The notes: generated by a model not told the origin, from the sequence alone. A DNA stretch of 64,000 nucleotides from RPQJ01 sp044226195 (GCA_044226195.1 JBGAHO010000004.1:1-64000); one strand, 5' to 3'; shown: positions 17,625-27,362, counted from the first letter of the stretch. Translations and numbers: made by a program.

Positions 17625-18548
17625 ATGTCGACGACCGGCGCCCCGGCAGCGCCAGCGACAGCCTCCGGCGAGGACCGGACCGGGCTGTTCGCCGCGCTCG
17701 CCGCCTTCGTGATCTGGGGCCTGCTGCCGCTCTACCTGCGGCCGCTCGGGCACGTGCCGGCGCTGCAGATCACCGCGCACCGCATCGTTGAGTCGTGCGT
17801 GCTGGTGTTCCTGTACCTCGGGTTCAAGGGACAACTCGGCGCCGTGCGTGCGGCACTCGCCCACCCGCAGTCGCGGCTGCGCCTCGTCGGCTCGACCGTG
17901 ATGATCAGCATCAACTGGCTGGTGTACGTGTGGGCCGTGGGCAACGGCCACGTGGTGGATGCGAGCCTCGGGTACTTCATCAACCCGCTGGTCAGCGTGC
18001 TGATGGGCGTGGCGCTGCTGTCGGAGCGGCTCAACCGCGCCCAGTGGCTGGCGGTCGCAATCGCGGCCTGCGGCGTGGCCTTCCTCACCTACGTGACCGG
18101 CCGCGTGCCCTGGATCGCGCTGGTGCTCGCGCTCACCTTCGGCACGTACGGGCTGATCCGCAAGGTGGTGGCCGTCGAATCCGTGCCGGGCCTCGCGGTC
18201 GAGACGCTGCTGCTGTTCCCGCTCGCCCTCGGCTGGCTGGTGTGGTGCGAACTGCAGGGCACCGGCGCGTTCGGCCACCAGGGCCCGCTGGTGAACGCAC
18301 TGCTGGTCGGCAGCGGCGTGGTGACGGCGACCCCGCTCGCGCTGTTCGCCTTCGGGGCGCGGCGCATCCGGCTCTCGACGGTCGGCCTGCTGCAGTACGT
18401 CGGCCCGACCCTGCAGTTCCTGACGGGCGTGCTGGTATTCCGCGAGCCGTTCCCGCACACGCGCCTGATCGGTTTCGTGATCATCTGGTCGGCGCTCGCC
18501 GTCTACATCGGCGACAACCTGTGGCGGCGGCGCGGCGCGCGCTACTGA
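17625..18548 (+). CDS. rarD: RarD family EamA/DMT transporter
   Basis: The 307-residue protein has ten predicted membrane helices in two EamA halves. Family hallmarks include FVIWGLLPLYLRPLGHVPALQITAHRI, SINWLVYVWAVGNGHVVDASLGYFINPL and the closing YVGPTLQFLTGVLVFREPF, all diagnostic of RarD (chloramphenicol-sensitive protein). The transported substrate of RarD is not firmly known. The ATG at 17625 was chosen because upstream in-frame codons encode the sequence of the opposite-strand leader rather than a conserved N terminus. Confidence 0.93.
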   Translation: MSTTGAPAAPATASGEDRTGLFAALAAFVIWGLLPLYLRPLGHVPALQITAHRIVESCVLVFLYLGFKGQLGAVRAALAHPQSRLRLVGSTVMISINWLVYVWAVGNGHVVDASLGYFINPLVSVLMGVALLSERLNRAQWLAVAIAACGVAFLTYVTGRVPWIALVLALTFGTYGLIRKVVAVESVPGLAVETLLLFPLALGWLVWCELQGTGAFGHQGPLVNALLVGSGVVTATPLALFAFGARRIRLSTVGLLQYVGPTLQFLTGVLVFREPFPHTRLIGFVIIWSALAVYIGDNLWRRRGARY

Positions 18549-18564
18549 GCCCTCGGCGGGCGGC

Positions 18565-19227
18565 TCAGCGCCGCTCCAGCGTCCCGAACAGCCAGTCCCC
18601 GAGCGGGTAGGTGATATTGAAGTTGCGCGATGCCATGCGCGTCGGGTCGTGATGCGTCGTGTGCAGCCGCTTGAGGCGCCCGACCAGCGGCAGGCGCGCG
18701 ATCGGGTGCTGCGGCGGCAGGTGGTACGCGAGGTGCAGGAACTCGTAGTTGAGGAAGTAGCCCAGCGAGGTCGCGCCGAACAGCCACGCGACGTTGGGCG
18801 AGGCGAGCGTCGCGAGCAACAGCCCGGCCGGCAGCGCGAACAGGGCGAGGAAGAAGATCATCAGGACCGGCGGGAACAGCACGGCGCGGAAGTCGCGCAC
18901 GCCGTCGATGAGCATGGTCTCGTGGGTGAAGAAGCGGTGGTGCTGGCGCGTGTGCCGCTCGTACACCGAGCGCAGGCCGCGGGTCAGGTGGTGCATCGGC
19001 CCGCGGTGTCCCCAGTACTCGGCGAGGTTCACGTAGATCGCGGAGAGCGGCACGGCCAGCCACTCGGCGGGCGTCACCGAGTGCAGTTGCGAGACACAGA
19101 TCGCCAGCACGGCGCCCCCGAAGCCGAACGTGAAGGCGAAGTGCCGCCATCCCCGGTAGCCGGCCGGCACGTGCTCGCGACGGTAGGCGTCGCGAAAGGC
19201 CGACACGGATTCCGCGGGAGCCGGCAT
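18565..19227 (-). CDS. Fatty acid hydroxylase/sterol desaturase superfamily protein
   Basis: The 220-residue integral membrane protein has about four hydrophobic segments and the histidine boxes of the non-haem di-iron hydroxylases: EYWGHRGPMHH, ERHTRQHHRFFTHE, FLHLAYH and HTTHHDPTRM. The enzymes insert oxygen into fatty acids, sterols or carotenoids using O2. The substrate here cannot be named. It sits eight bp downstream of the MAPEG-type gene on the same strand, suggesting a two-gene membrane lipid or redox unit. It converges on rarD with 16 bp between stops. Confidence 0.86.
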   Translation of the reverse strand: MPAPAESVSAFRDAYRREHVPAGYRGWRHFAFTFGFGGAVLAICVSQLHSVTPAEWLAVPLSAIYVNLAEYWGHRGPMHHLTRGLRSVYERHTRQHHRFFTHETMLIDGVRDFRAVLFPPVLMIFFLALFALPAGLLLATLASPNVAWLFGATSLGYFLNYEFLHLAYHLPPQHPIARLPLVGRLKRLHTTHHDPTRMASRNFNITYPLGDWLFGTLERR

Positions 19228-19235
19228 GCGGGCGC

Positions 19236-19610
19236 TCAGGCTCCCGCGACGAAGATCGCGACCGCGCTGCCGATGCCGACGAACCAGCAGAGCGAGCGGA
19301 GCTTCGCGAGATCGGCGACGTAGCAGCCGATGTAGCAGACGCGAGCCGCCACGAACACGAGCGCCAGCACGTCGACTTTCGCCTGCGGCGCGTGCAGCAG
19401 GTGCGCGACGAGCACGGCGGCCGCGAAGAGCGGGAAGGCTTCGAAGCTGTTGAGCTGCGCCGCGTTGGCGCGGCGCCGATGACCCGCCTGCTGGCCGAGC
19501 CATTCGCGGGGATTGCTGTTGTCGAAGCGCTCGCCGCCGATCTTGGCGGTCAGGGTGGCGACGTAGGGCAGCAGGCCCGCGATCAGCACGCACCAGAGTG
19601 CCGTGGTCAT
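19236..19610 (-). CDS. MAPEG family membrane protein
   Basis: The 124-residue protein has four predicted transmembrane helices and the conserved loop FDNSNPRE followed by a helix QLNSFEAFPLFAAAVL and later VFVAARVCYIGCYVADL. This is the bacterial MAPEG layout (membrane-associated proteins in eicosanoid and glutathione metabolism). Bacterial members are poorly characterised and may use glutathione or another thiol. It is first in a two-gene unit with the hydroxylase-like gene. The ATG at 19610 overlaps no plus-strand gene and gives a normal family length. Confidence 0.88.
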   Translation of the reverse strand: MTTALWCVLIAGLLPYVATLTAKIGGERFDNSNPREWLGQQAGHRRRANAAQLNSFEAFPLFAAAVLVAHLLHAPQAKVDVLALVFVAARVCYIGCYVADLAKLRSLCWFVGIGSAVAIFVAGA

Positions 19611-19704
19611 GTTCGATTCCACAACGGTGGGGATGGGAGGCCGAGGATATTCTATCCGCGGGCCCGAGGCGGTACCCTTGTGCGAGACGCGGAGCCGACA
19701 GTCC

Positions 19705-20016
19705 ATGAAGACCCGCAAGCCGTCGAGCCGGGCCCAACGCATCCTCGACCACCATCGCAACCGGGGCCGGCTGTACCCGACGCCGCGCTATTGGGAGCGC
19801 TTCTACCTGATGCTGGAGGAAGAGGCCGAGCGGCGCGGCAAGACGCCGCCGCCCTCACCGCTGGTCGCCACCGCCGAGTTCAGCCCGAAGCGGGACGACC
19901 GGCTGCAGTGCCTCGACGAGCAGGTGGCCTGGGCCGACCGCAATTACCTGCTGCACCGGGTGCAGATGTTCTTCGACGCCATGCCCTCGTCGGGCTGGAC
20001 GCGCAAGGACACCTGA
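19705..20016 (+). CDS. Hypothetical protein, basic and soluble
   Basis: The 103-residue product is not recognised. It starts MKTRKPSSRAQRILDHHRNRGRL, is rich in Arg and Lys in its first third, and has the aromatic-rich helix YWERFYLMLEEEAERRG. No signal peptide, membrane segment or metal motif is visible. Codon use (G/C third positions) matches neighbours. The next small ORF follows four bp downstream, so the two look co-transcribed. A longer in-frame start at 19603 exists but would overlap the MAPEG start region. Confidence 0.65.
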   Translation: MKTRKPSSRAQRILDHHRNRGRLYPTPRYWERFYLMLEEEAERRGKTPPPSPLVATAEFSPKRDDRLQCLDEQVAWADRNYLLHRVQMFFDAMPSSGWTRKDT

Positions 20017-20020
20017 GGCC

Positions 20021-20197
20021 ATGCGCATCGCGCGGCCCATCCTGTTGGTGACCACGCCGCTCGGCGTGGCGTTCGGCTTGCGCGAGGCCTGGCGCCTCGC
20101 CGGCCCGAAGATGATGGTGCTGATGGCGCTGATGCTGACGGTCGTCAGCCTGTTCGTGTGGTGGACCGTCCGCCGGATCCGCGCCGAACGACAATAA
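20021..20197 (+). CDS. Small single-helix membrane protein
   Basis: The 58-residue product starts at an ATG four bases after the stop of the preceding hypothetical gene. It has a basic N terminus (MRIARPILLVTTPLGVAFGL), one strong hydrophobic segment (MMVLMALMLTVVSLFVWW, about residues 31-48) and a basic tail VRRIRAERQ, predicting an inner membrane protein. No family was recognised. The stop is three bases before a REP-like palindrome that probably ends the transcript. Confidence 0.6.
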   Translation: MRIARPILLVTTPLGVAFGLREAWRLAGPKMMVLMALMLTVVSLFVWWTVRRIRAERQ

Positions 20198-20199
20198 AT

Positions 20200-20244
20200 G
20201 GGGACATTCCTCTTTTTCCTGCGCGGAAAAAGAGGAATGTCCCC
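20200..20244. repeat. REP-like palindrome, copy 1
   Basis: The 20-bp arm starting GGGGACATTCCTCTTTTTC at 20200-20219 is perfectly repeated in inverted orientation at 20225-20244, with a five-base loop. It fills the whole gap between the stop of the 58-residue membrane protein gene (20197) and the stop of the converging EamA gene (20245). A second copy with the same outer arms lies at 39876-39950. A hairpin this strong at converging ends probably works as a bidirectional terminator or mRNA 3' stabiliser. Short-arm palindromes of this kind are often mobilised by REP-associated tyrosine transposases; none is in this window. Confidence 0.9.
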
Positions 20245-20667
20245 TCAGCGCCGGTTCACCAGCCACAGGCCCACGAAGCACAGCACGAGCCCGGCCGCGT
20301 TGGCGAGTGACAGCTTCTCCCGGAACACGAGCACGCCGATCGCGAGCAGCAGCGCGGCCGCCGCGGACTGCGTGATGAGCGCGCCGAGACTCACCTCGAA
20401 GCCACTGCGGTAGAGAAAGAGAAAGCCGAGGTCGAGGCCGACGACCATCCCCGCGAGCGCGAGCGCCGTCCAGTTGAGCTGGCGCAGTTCCACTCGCCAC
20501 TCGAGGGTGCCGGGCGAAAGCAGCAGGATGACACCGAACACGGCCGCCCCGAGCACGTAGGTCAGCATCAGCGACAGCAGCGGATTCACGCCCGCCGGCG
20601 TGAGCTTCAGCACGAGGTGATAGCCGACCGTGCAGGCGATGGCGAGTGCGAGCCAGGTGAGTTGCAC
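20245..20667 (-). CDS. Single-domain EamA-type DMT protein
   Basis: The 140-residue protein has about five membrane segments, equal to one EamA half, with the typical ending AAALLLAIGVLVFREKLSLANAAGLVLCFVGLW. Proteins of this size in the drug/metabolite superfamily probably act as dimers; the substrate is unknown. The GTG at 20667 is preceded by GGGAGG about seven nt upstream and gives the expected N terminus VQLTWLALAIACTVGYH. The upstream in-frame extension to 20733 is basic and not family-like. Confidence 0.82.
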   Translation of the reverse strand: MQLTWLALAIACTVGYHLVLKLTPAGVNPLLSLMLTYVLGAAVFGVILLLSPGTLEWRVELRQLNWTALALAGMVVGLDLGFLFLYRSGFEVSLGALITQSAAAALLLAIGVLVFREKLSLANAAGLVLCFVGLWLVNRR

Positions 20668-20742
20668 GGGACGGCCTCCCGGGATGACGTGGAAACCGGA
20701 TCTTACGGGACCGCGCCGGGAAAGAGGTCGCAACCGGGCGAG

Positions 20743-21846
20743 CTATTGCACCCGTCGCCGCGCGTGCAGCGCATCCCACGCCGCCAGCGCGGGCTTCGGA
20801 CTGAAGTCGGCCTCGGTGAGGCCGAGTTGCGCGAACAGCGGCAGGTTGGCCGGCTGCGGCTGCGGGAAGGCGGCGAGGTCGAGATCCGCGAACTGCAGCT
20901 GGATCAGGCCGATGGCGCGCACGCTGTCGAGCAACTGCGCGTGCCGCGTGACGTAGCGGGCCTGTTCGTCCGGGCTCGACGTGATCGACCCCACGGATGC
21001 GCTGCTCCAGCCACCCTCCACCACCATCACCGGCAGCCGGTGGCCATTTACGACCCGCCGGTAGTAGTCCGACGGGATGTCTTCGGGTCGTTCGTAGGCG
21101 AAATAGGGGTATGACGACAGGCCGAGCACGTCCGCGAACGGGAAATCGGTGAAGTCCCGCTCGATGCCGACGTAACCGGTGTTCGTGCCGGAGAGCACTC
21201 CCCAGGCGGTCTCGACCTGCACGCTGAACAGCAGCGGCCCCGAACGGCCGGCGGCGCGCAGATCCGCGGCCGCGGCATTGGCGGTCGCAACCACGGCCGC
21301 GTAGACGGGTGCGGGCGCGGCGGCACGAATCAGGTTGGTCTCGGCGACCAGCCCGAGGTATTCCGGGTGGAACCGGCGCTCGACGGCGAGCGCGTAGTCG
21401 CGATACAGCTGCTGGACCGCCGGCTCGGTGATGCTGCGACCGAGCGCACGCAACTGCGGCGCTTCCTCGCCGCGCGACAGCCCATCGGTCAGCTCGAGCA
21501 TGAAATACAGCTTGAGCCCTTTGCCGCGCAGCAGATCGACCAGTTGTTGCTTGTCGCGGTCGAGGATCGCGTCGGGTGACAGGCCCGACAGCAGGTCACG
21601 CCAGGGCAGTTCTTCGTGGATGGCCGCGATCTCGGCCCGCGGGCTCCACAGGTCGATGCCCTGCACGACCGCCGCCACCTCGGGCCGGGGCGGCAGCGTC
21701 GAGAACCCCATGTCCCAGGTCCGGGTCGAGCCGGCGGGTGGACCCTGCGGCGCGCCTCCCCCACTCCCGCCACCGCAGCTGGCGAGACCGAGGATCATGA
21801 CCAGCAGCGCGGGCACCCCAAGGAGGGAACGGACGCGATGTTCCAT
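20743..21846 (-). CDS. Lipoprotein with glycosidase-like TIM-barrel fold
   Basis: The 367-residue product has a lipoprotein signal with lipobox GLASC (Cys about 24) followed by a Gly/Pro-rich linker. The rest resembles a clan GH-A-type beta/alpha barrel: DMGFSTLPPRPEVAAVVQGIDLWSPRAE, a strand-4-like LGLVAETNLI with a candidate acid/base Glu, ADVLGLSSYPYFAY, and a strand-7-like PVMVVEGGWSS with a candidate nucleophile Glu. The fold inference is from pattern only; I cannot place it in a named GH family (it recalls GH53). It is probably tethered to the outer membrane. GTG at 21852 is an alternative start two codons upstream. Confidence 0.72.
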   Translation of the reverse strand: MEHRVRSLLGVPALLVMILGLASCGGGSGGGAPQGPPAGSTRTWDMGFSTLPPRPEVAAVVQGIDLWSPRAEIAAIHEELPWRDLLSGLSPDAILDRDKQQLVDLLRGKGLKLYFMLELTDGLSRGEEAPQLRALGRSITEPAVQQLYRDYALAVERRFHPEYLGLVAETNLIRAAAPAPVYAAVVATANAAAADLRAAGRSGPLLFSVQVETAWGVLSGTNTGYVGIERDFTDFPFADVLGLSSYPYFAYERPEDIPSDYYRRVVNGHRLPVMVVEGGWSSASVGSITSSPDEQARYVTRHAQLLDSVRAIGLIQLQFADLDLAAFPQPQPANLPLFAQLGLTEADFSPKPALAAWDALHARRRVQ

Positions 21847-22695
21847 GCGCACATCCTAAGCCGATCGAATACGAACCGTGCGCGGCGAATGCGAGAGTCC
21901 CGTCACCGCATCCCCCGAACGGATGCTCAACGGACCGAATCGAGCACCAGGGATCGAGGACCTTGCCGTGACTGTTGGCCAGTTCGCTGGATCGGCTGTT
22001 GAGGCGTTCAGTCGTTGCGAACGATGGCCTCCCGCCATCGCAGCGATTCAAGACGCCGGCAGCTTCCTGCTCCTGATCGTCGACACGCAGGTGGCACCAA
22101 TCCAATTGGGCGAATTGCGCGACGACGTCGCGCAACCGCTCTGAACGACATCATGCCACCAGGCGGCGGGTCCGCGTACCGGTGGATGGTTGTGCGTCGT
22201 GGCACTGTTGGGCAGGTTTGCGATAGCGTTTTGCCCACCGAGATATGGAGCGATCTCAATCGACGCGCGCCGCCAACCTGAGAGCAGGCGTGTTGGGCAG
22301 GAACCGCCCCTGGAGCCGCGGGACATTCGGGACGTACGTTTCCGGCGGCAACTGGGTCATCGCATCCGCGACCTCGCTCCGTTCAATCTTCGGATCGACG
22401 GCAATCGGCTGGGTCCTGAGTCGACCAGGCGGGATTTCGTCCCGAGGACGTGTTGTTCCCGAGCCGGATCGCGGCGTCTCCGCACCTCACCACGCGGCAA
22501 TACGGGCGAGTTCTGCAATCCTGGAGAACGGCGGTTGGCGTCGATCCGCACGGATATGGCGCGCACTCTGTCTGCCGGACACCACTGAGACACACCCCAC
22601 GACGGTCCGTCTCAAGACTGATACAAAATCCGCTTGTGGCTGGTGAAGACGTGGTCTTATATTGAACGCGCTCGCGTATCGGAGAGAATCCAGAT
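21847..22695. other. Gene-poor stretch with no supportable gene
   Basis: About 850 bases between the lipoprotein and the DUF2946-like gene. Short open frames exist on both strands but none has a recognisable family, a good ribosome-binding site or the third-position G/C bias of the neighbours, and base composition looks closer to even than the flanks. No tRNA, terminal inverted repeat or transposase remnant was recognised. The last 60 bases hold a plausible sigma-70 promoter for the downstream gene. It may be a decayed insertion or hold an unrecognised non-coding RNA. Confidence 0.5.
22634..22663 (+). promoter_or_regulatory. Putative sigma-70 promoter of the metal-uptake pair
   Basis: TTGTGG (22634-22639) and TATATT (22658-22663) are separated by 18 bp and lie 33 bp upstream of the ATG at 22696. 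The -10 element stands out in this GC-rich sequence. No clear Zur or Fur palindrome overlaps it. Confidence 0.42.
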
Positions 22696-23004
22696 ATGAG
22701 CCCGTTCGAACGCAGACCTCAGCCGTCACGCCTGCAGCGCTGCCTGCAGGTCGCGGTGCTGCTGGTTTTCGCGTTTGGCGTCGTTGCGCATGCGAGCCAC
22801 CGGCACGAGCTGAACCACGACCGCACGCATGTCGCCTGCGCGTCCTGCGCCGCGTTCAACAGCCTGGCCGACGCCCCGGCGCACCCGCCGTTCGTGGCGG
22901 AAACACAGCGCATCCCGCTTCTCGCAGCGGCCACCACCACCGGCATCCTGTGCTGCGTCGTGGAAACGGTCGCGCAGCCACGCGCACCTCCGTACCCCGC
23001 CTGA
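22696..23004 (+). CDS. Small membrane protein with Cys/His cluster (DUF2946-like)
   Basis: The 102-residue protein has one N-terminal hydrophobic segment (VAVLLVFAFGVVAHA) followed by HRHELNHDRTHVACASCAAF and a second hydrophobic stretch containing a CC pair. Histidines followed by C-x-x-C after a signal-like segment are typical of the DUF2946/DUF2946-like small proteins often encoded next to TonB receptors and metal transporters. The assignment is tentative. It lies 152 bp upstream of a ZnuD-like receptor on the same strand, suggesting a role in periplasmic metal handling. Confidence 0.7.
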   Translation: MSPFERRPQPSRLQRCLQVAVLLVFAFGVVAHASHRHELNHDRTHVACASCAAFNSLADAPAHPPFVAETQRIPLLAAATTTGILCCVVETVAQPRAPPYPA

Positions 23005-23156
23005 TCGATCGTCCACAGTCCTGCTGACTGCGCAGTGCAACCGGCGCGCGTCCCTGCGCGCAGTCGTGCCTGCACTCCGGTCCGCCATCGCGGCTCACGC
23101 GCTCGTGCATGCGAGCGACGTGGTCGCCCGTCCTTGATCCATTGGGGTACTTATCC

Positions 23157-25187
23157 ATGTCCAATCAGCATCGCATTCCTGCGATCATGCCCGCCTGCCT
23201 GGCGGCGGTGGTCATTCTTTCGTCCGCGGCTCAGGCCGATGATGACGCGGCCGCGACCGACAAGAGCGACCGCAACGACAAGCTCGAGACCATCTTCGTC
23301 ACGGCCACGCCGCTTTCCAGCGACCCGGACTCGATGTCGACGATCGCCGACAGCGTCGATCGGCATCAGATCCTCCAGCAAGGCGGCTCCACGCTCGCGG
23401 ACGCACTGGCCAATACGCCGGGCGTCTCCGGCACGGGCTTCGCCTCCGGCGCGAGTCGGCCGGTGATACGCGGGTTCGATGCGCAGCGCGTCCGTGTGCT
23501 CGAGGATGGCATCTCGAGCTTCGACGTCTCGGACGTGGGACCCGATCACGGCGTTCCCGTCGATCCGCTGTCGGCCCGTCGCATCGAGGTCGTGCGCGGA
23601 GCCGCGACGCTGCGCTACGGCAGCCAGGCGATCGGGGGTGTGGTCAACGCGATCAACGACCGGGTGCCTGAGTCCCTCCCGGACGAGCCGATCTCAGGCG
23701 AAGCCACCGCCAGCTATGGCGACAACGCCAGCATGCGGGATGGCTCGCTGTTGCTCGATGCGCGTGCCGGCCAATTCGCAATTCACGCCGACGGGTTTGC
23801 GCGGCATGCGGACGACTACGACATCCCCGGCGGCACGCAGTCGAACTCGTACTTCCGGGGCGACGGCTACTCGCTCGGCAGCTCGTATTTCTTCGGCGAT
23901 GACAGCCACGTGGGCGTCGGTGGCGTGCACTATGACTCGAAGTACGGCATTCCCGGCGAGGACACCTACATCGACATGAAGCAGACGAAGGGGATGATGA
24001 AGTCCTCGTTCGGCATCAATGCCGGCGTGTTCCGCACACTCGACGTCGAGGGCGGCTACGGCGACTACGAGCACAGCGAGATCGATCCCGCCACGGGCAC
24101 CGCCGCGTCGACATTCAAGATCAACGAGTGGGATGCGCGGGCGGAAGGAGTGCTCGGCGCATTCGGCCCGTTCAGCGGCGCTGCGGTCGGTCTGCAGGCG
24201 CAGCAGAAGAACTTCTCGGCACTCGGCGAAGGCGCGGATTACCTGTTGCCGACGACCACGAAGTCCGCGGCCGCGTTCGTCTTTGGCGAGACGCCGCTGG
24301 GCGAGCTGATGCGGCTGCAAATGGGCGCACGCGCGGAACGGGTTACCGTGGACGGCACGCCGGCCTCCGGCGCGGCGACTTCGCGCGATTTCTCACCCGT
24401 CAGCGCGTCGATCGGCCTGCTCTACGCGCCGTCCAAGCAGGTGTCGTGGGGCTTGACCCTGGCCAGTGCGGCGCGCGCCCCCGCGCAGACCGAGTTGTTC
24501 GCGCACGGCCCGCACGACGGCCCGGGCACGTTCGAGACGGGCGACCCGACGCTGGATGTGGAACGGGCCAACTCGCTCGAGGCCTCACTCCGCTTGCGTC
24601 ACGACACTTGGCGACTCGATGCGTCGTTGTGGGGCGCACGCTTTGAAAATTACGTCTATGGCGAATTGACCGGTCGCACCTGCGACGAAGATGGAATTTG
24701 CGTCATCGGCGATTCGCTGGATCTGAAAGAGCTGATCTACACGCAGGTCGGAGCCGAGTTCTGGGGCGCCGAGGCCAAGTCGACAGTCGCGATGCTCACC
24801 AACGAGCACGGCACGCTCAATGCAGAAATGATGGCGGATTACGTGCGCGCGAAAACGACGGATGGAGACAACCTGCCGCGCATTCCGCCCTACCACGTCG
24901 GCGCCGGAGTGAGCTGGATCGCCGAGCACATCGATACCGGTGTGTTTGCCAAGTACACGGGCGAGCGGACGGATGTGGCCTTTGCCGAAACACCCACGTC
25001 GGGATTCGTCAGCGTGGATGCTCACCTCGGCTGGTCGCCGAGCCGTTCCGCCCGCCCGGGACTCGAGGTGGCGCTGGTGGGTCATAACCTGACCAACTCG
25101 ACGCAGCGCAATGCGATCGCGCTGAACAAGGATGAGGTCGTGCTGCCCGGCCGGGACATTCGCCTGACGTTGAGCGCCTCGTTCTAG
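23157..25187 (+). CDS. TonB-dependent outer membrane receptor, ZnuD-like
   Basis: The 676-residue receptor has a signal peptide ending near SSAAQA, a plug domain (about 45-165) with ETIFVTATPLSSDP, GVSGTGFASGASRPVIRGFDAQRVRVLEDGI and RIEVVRGAATLRYGSQAIGGVVN, then a 22-strand-type barrel ending RLTLSASF with a terminal Phe. The plug loop DVSDVGPDHGVPVDP and the barrel motif RAPAQTELFAHGPHD are typical of ZnuD-type zinc receptors, in which His/Asp residues bind zinc. Specificity is inferred. The ATG at 23157 gives the signal peptide directly. Confidence 0.9.
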   Translation: MSNQHRIPAIMPACLAAVVILSSAAQADDDAAATDKSDRNDKLETIFVTATPLSSDPDSMSTIADSVDRHQILQQGGSTLADALANTPGVSGTGFASGASRPVIRGFDAQRVRVLEDGISSFDVSDVGPDHGVPVDPLSARRIEVVRGAATLRYGSQAIGGVVNAINDRVPESLPDEPISGEATASYGDNASMRDGSLLLDARAGQFAIHADGFARHADDYDIPGGTQSNSYFRGDGYSLGSSYFFGDDSHVGVGGVHYDSKYGIPGEDTYIDMKQTKGMMKSSFGINAGVFRTLDVEGGYGDYEHSEIDPATGTAASTFKINEWDARAEGVLGAFGPFSGAAVGLQAQQKNFSALGEGADYLLPTTTKSAAAFVFGETPLGELMRLQMGARAERVTVDGTPASGAATSRDFSPVSASIGLLYAPSKQVSWGLTLASAARAPAQTELFAHGPHDGPGTFETGDPTLDVERANSLEASLRLRHDTWRLDASLWGARFENYVYGELTGRTCDEDGICVIGDSLDLKELIYTQVGAEFWGAEAKSTVAMLTNEHGTLNAEMMADYVRAKTTDGDNLPRIPPYHVGAGVSWIAEHIDTGVFAKYTGERTDVAFAETPTSGFVSVDAHLGWSPSRSARPGLEVALVGHNLTNSTQRNAIALNKDEVVLPGRDIRLTLSASF

Positions 25188-25212
25188 CATCCCTGCCGAT
25201 CGTTGATCCATC

Positions 25213-25252
25213 CCGCACACTCCTCCGGGACTCGTTCCCGGGGAGTGTGCGG
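25213..25252 (+). terminator. Hairpin after the TonB receptor gene
   Basis: Arms 25213-25230 and 25236-25252 pair over 17 bp (CCGCACACTCC with GGAGTGTGCGG at the base) with a single bulged T and a five-base loop. It starts 25 bp after the receptor stop. No U tract follows, so it may be a weak intrinsic terminator or 3' stabiliser. Confidence 0.6.
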
Positions 25253-25325
25253 CACTGCCGGCCAATGTAGTCCTTCCAACCCCGGATCCCGCCGATACCC
25301 GCGCGATTCGGCGGCGGGGCGAACG

Positions 25326-25357
25326 AAAAGGGCCCGGGAGTTGCCTCCCGGGCCCTT
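25326..25357 (-). terminator. Intrinsic terminator of groESL
   Basis: On the minus strand a 13-bp GC stem (AAGGGCCCGGGAG pairs with CTCCCGGGCCCTT, loop of four) is followed by a run of T (AAAA on the plus strand at 25326-25329). It lies about 40 bp beyond the groEL stop codon, the expected place for rho-independent termination. Confidence 0.8.
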
Positions 25358-25394
25358 CGTTCGTCGGACGAACCGGACGCGTAATCCGTCTGGA

Positions 25395-27041
<1,647 letters not shown>

Positions 27042-27059
27042 GTTCGTGATCCTCTCTGA

Positions 27060-27362
27060 TTACTTCTCGATGACCGCCATCACGTCTTCTTCGCGCATGA
27101 CGAGGTATTCCTCGCCATCGACCTTCACCTCGGTCCCGCTGTACTTGCCGAAGAGGATGTGGTCGCCGACCTTGATGTCGAGCGCACGGACGTTGCCGTT
27201 CTCGAGGATCTTGCCCTTGCCGACCGCGACGACCTTGCCGCGGATCGGCTTCTCGGCCGCGCTGTCCGGGATGACGATGCCGCCCGGAGACTTCGTCTCG
27301 GCATCGAGCCGCTGGATGATCACGCGATCGTGAAGCGGACGAATCTTCAATTTGTCAGCCAT
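27060..27362 (-). CDS. groS: Co-chaperonin GroES (Hsp10)
   Basis: The 100-residue co-chaperonin caps the GroEL ring. It starts ADKLKIRPLHDRVIIQRLDAE, has the mobile loop ETKSPGGIVIPDSAAEKP and ends GEEYLVMREEDVMAVIEK; length is a few residues above the usual 95-97. The ATG at 27362 matches the conserved start, although the frame stays open upstream through the leader. The 5' leader of about 70 bases contains the CIRCE element just after the sigma-32 promoter. Confidence 0.98.
   Translation of the reverse strand: MADKLKIRPLHDRVIIQRLDAETKSPGGIVIPDSAAEKPIRGKVVAVGKGKILENGNVRALDIKVGDHILFGKYSGTEVKVDGEEYLVMREEDVMAVIEK

Noticed and set aside
22190..22646. Two overlapping 130-codon frames in the gene-poor stretch
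   Set aside because: No homology-like pattern, no ribosome-binding site and no third-position bias; left as unassigned.
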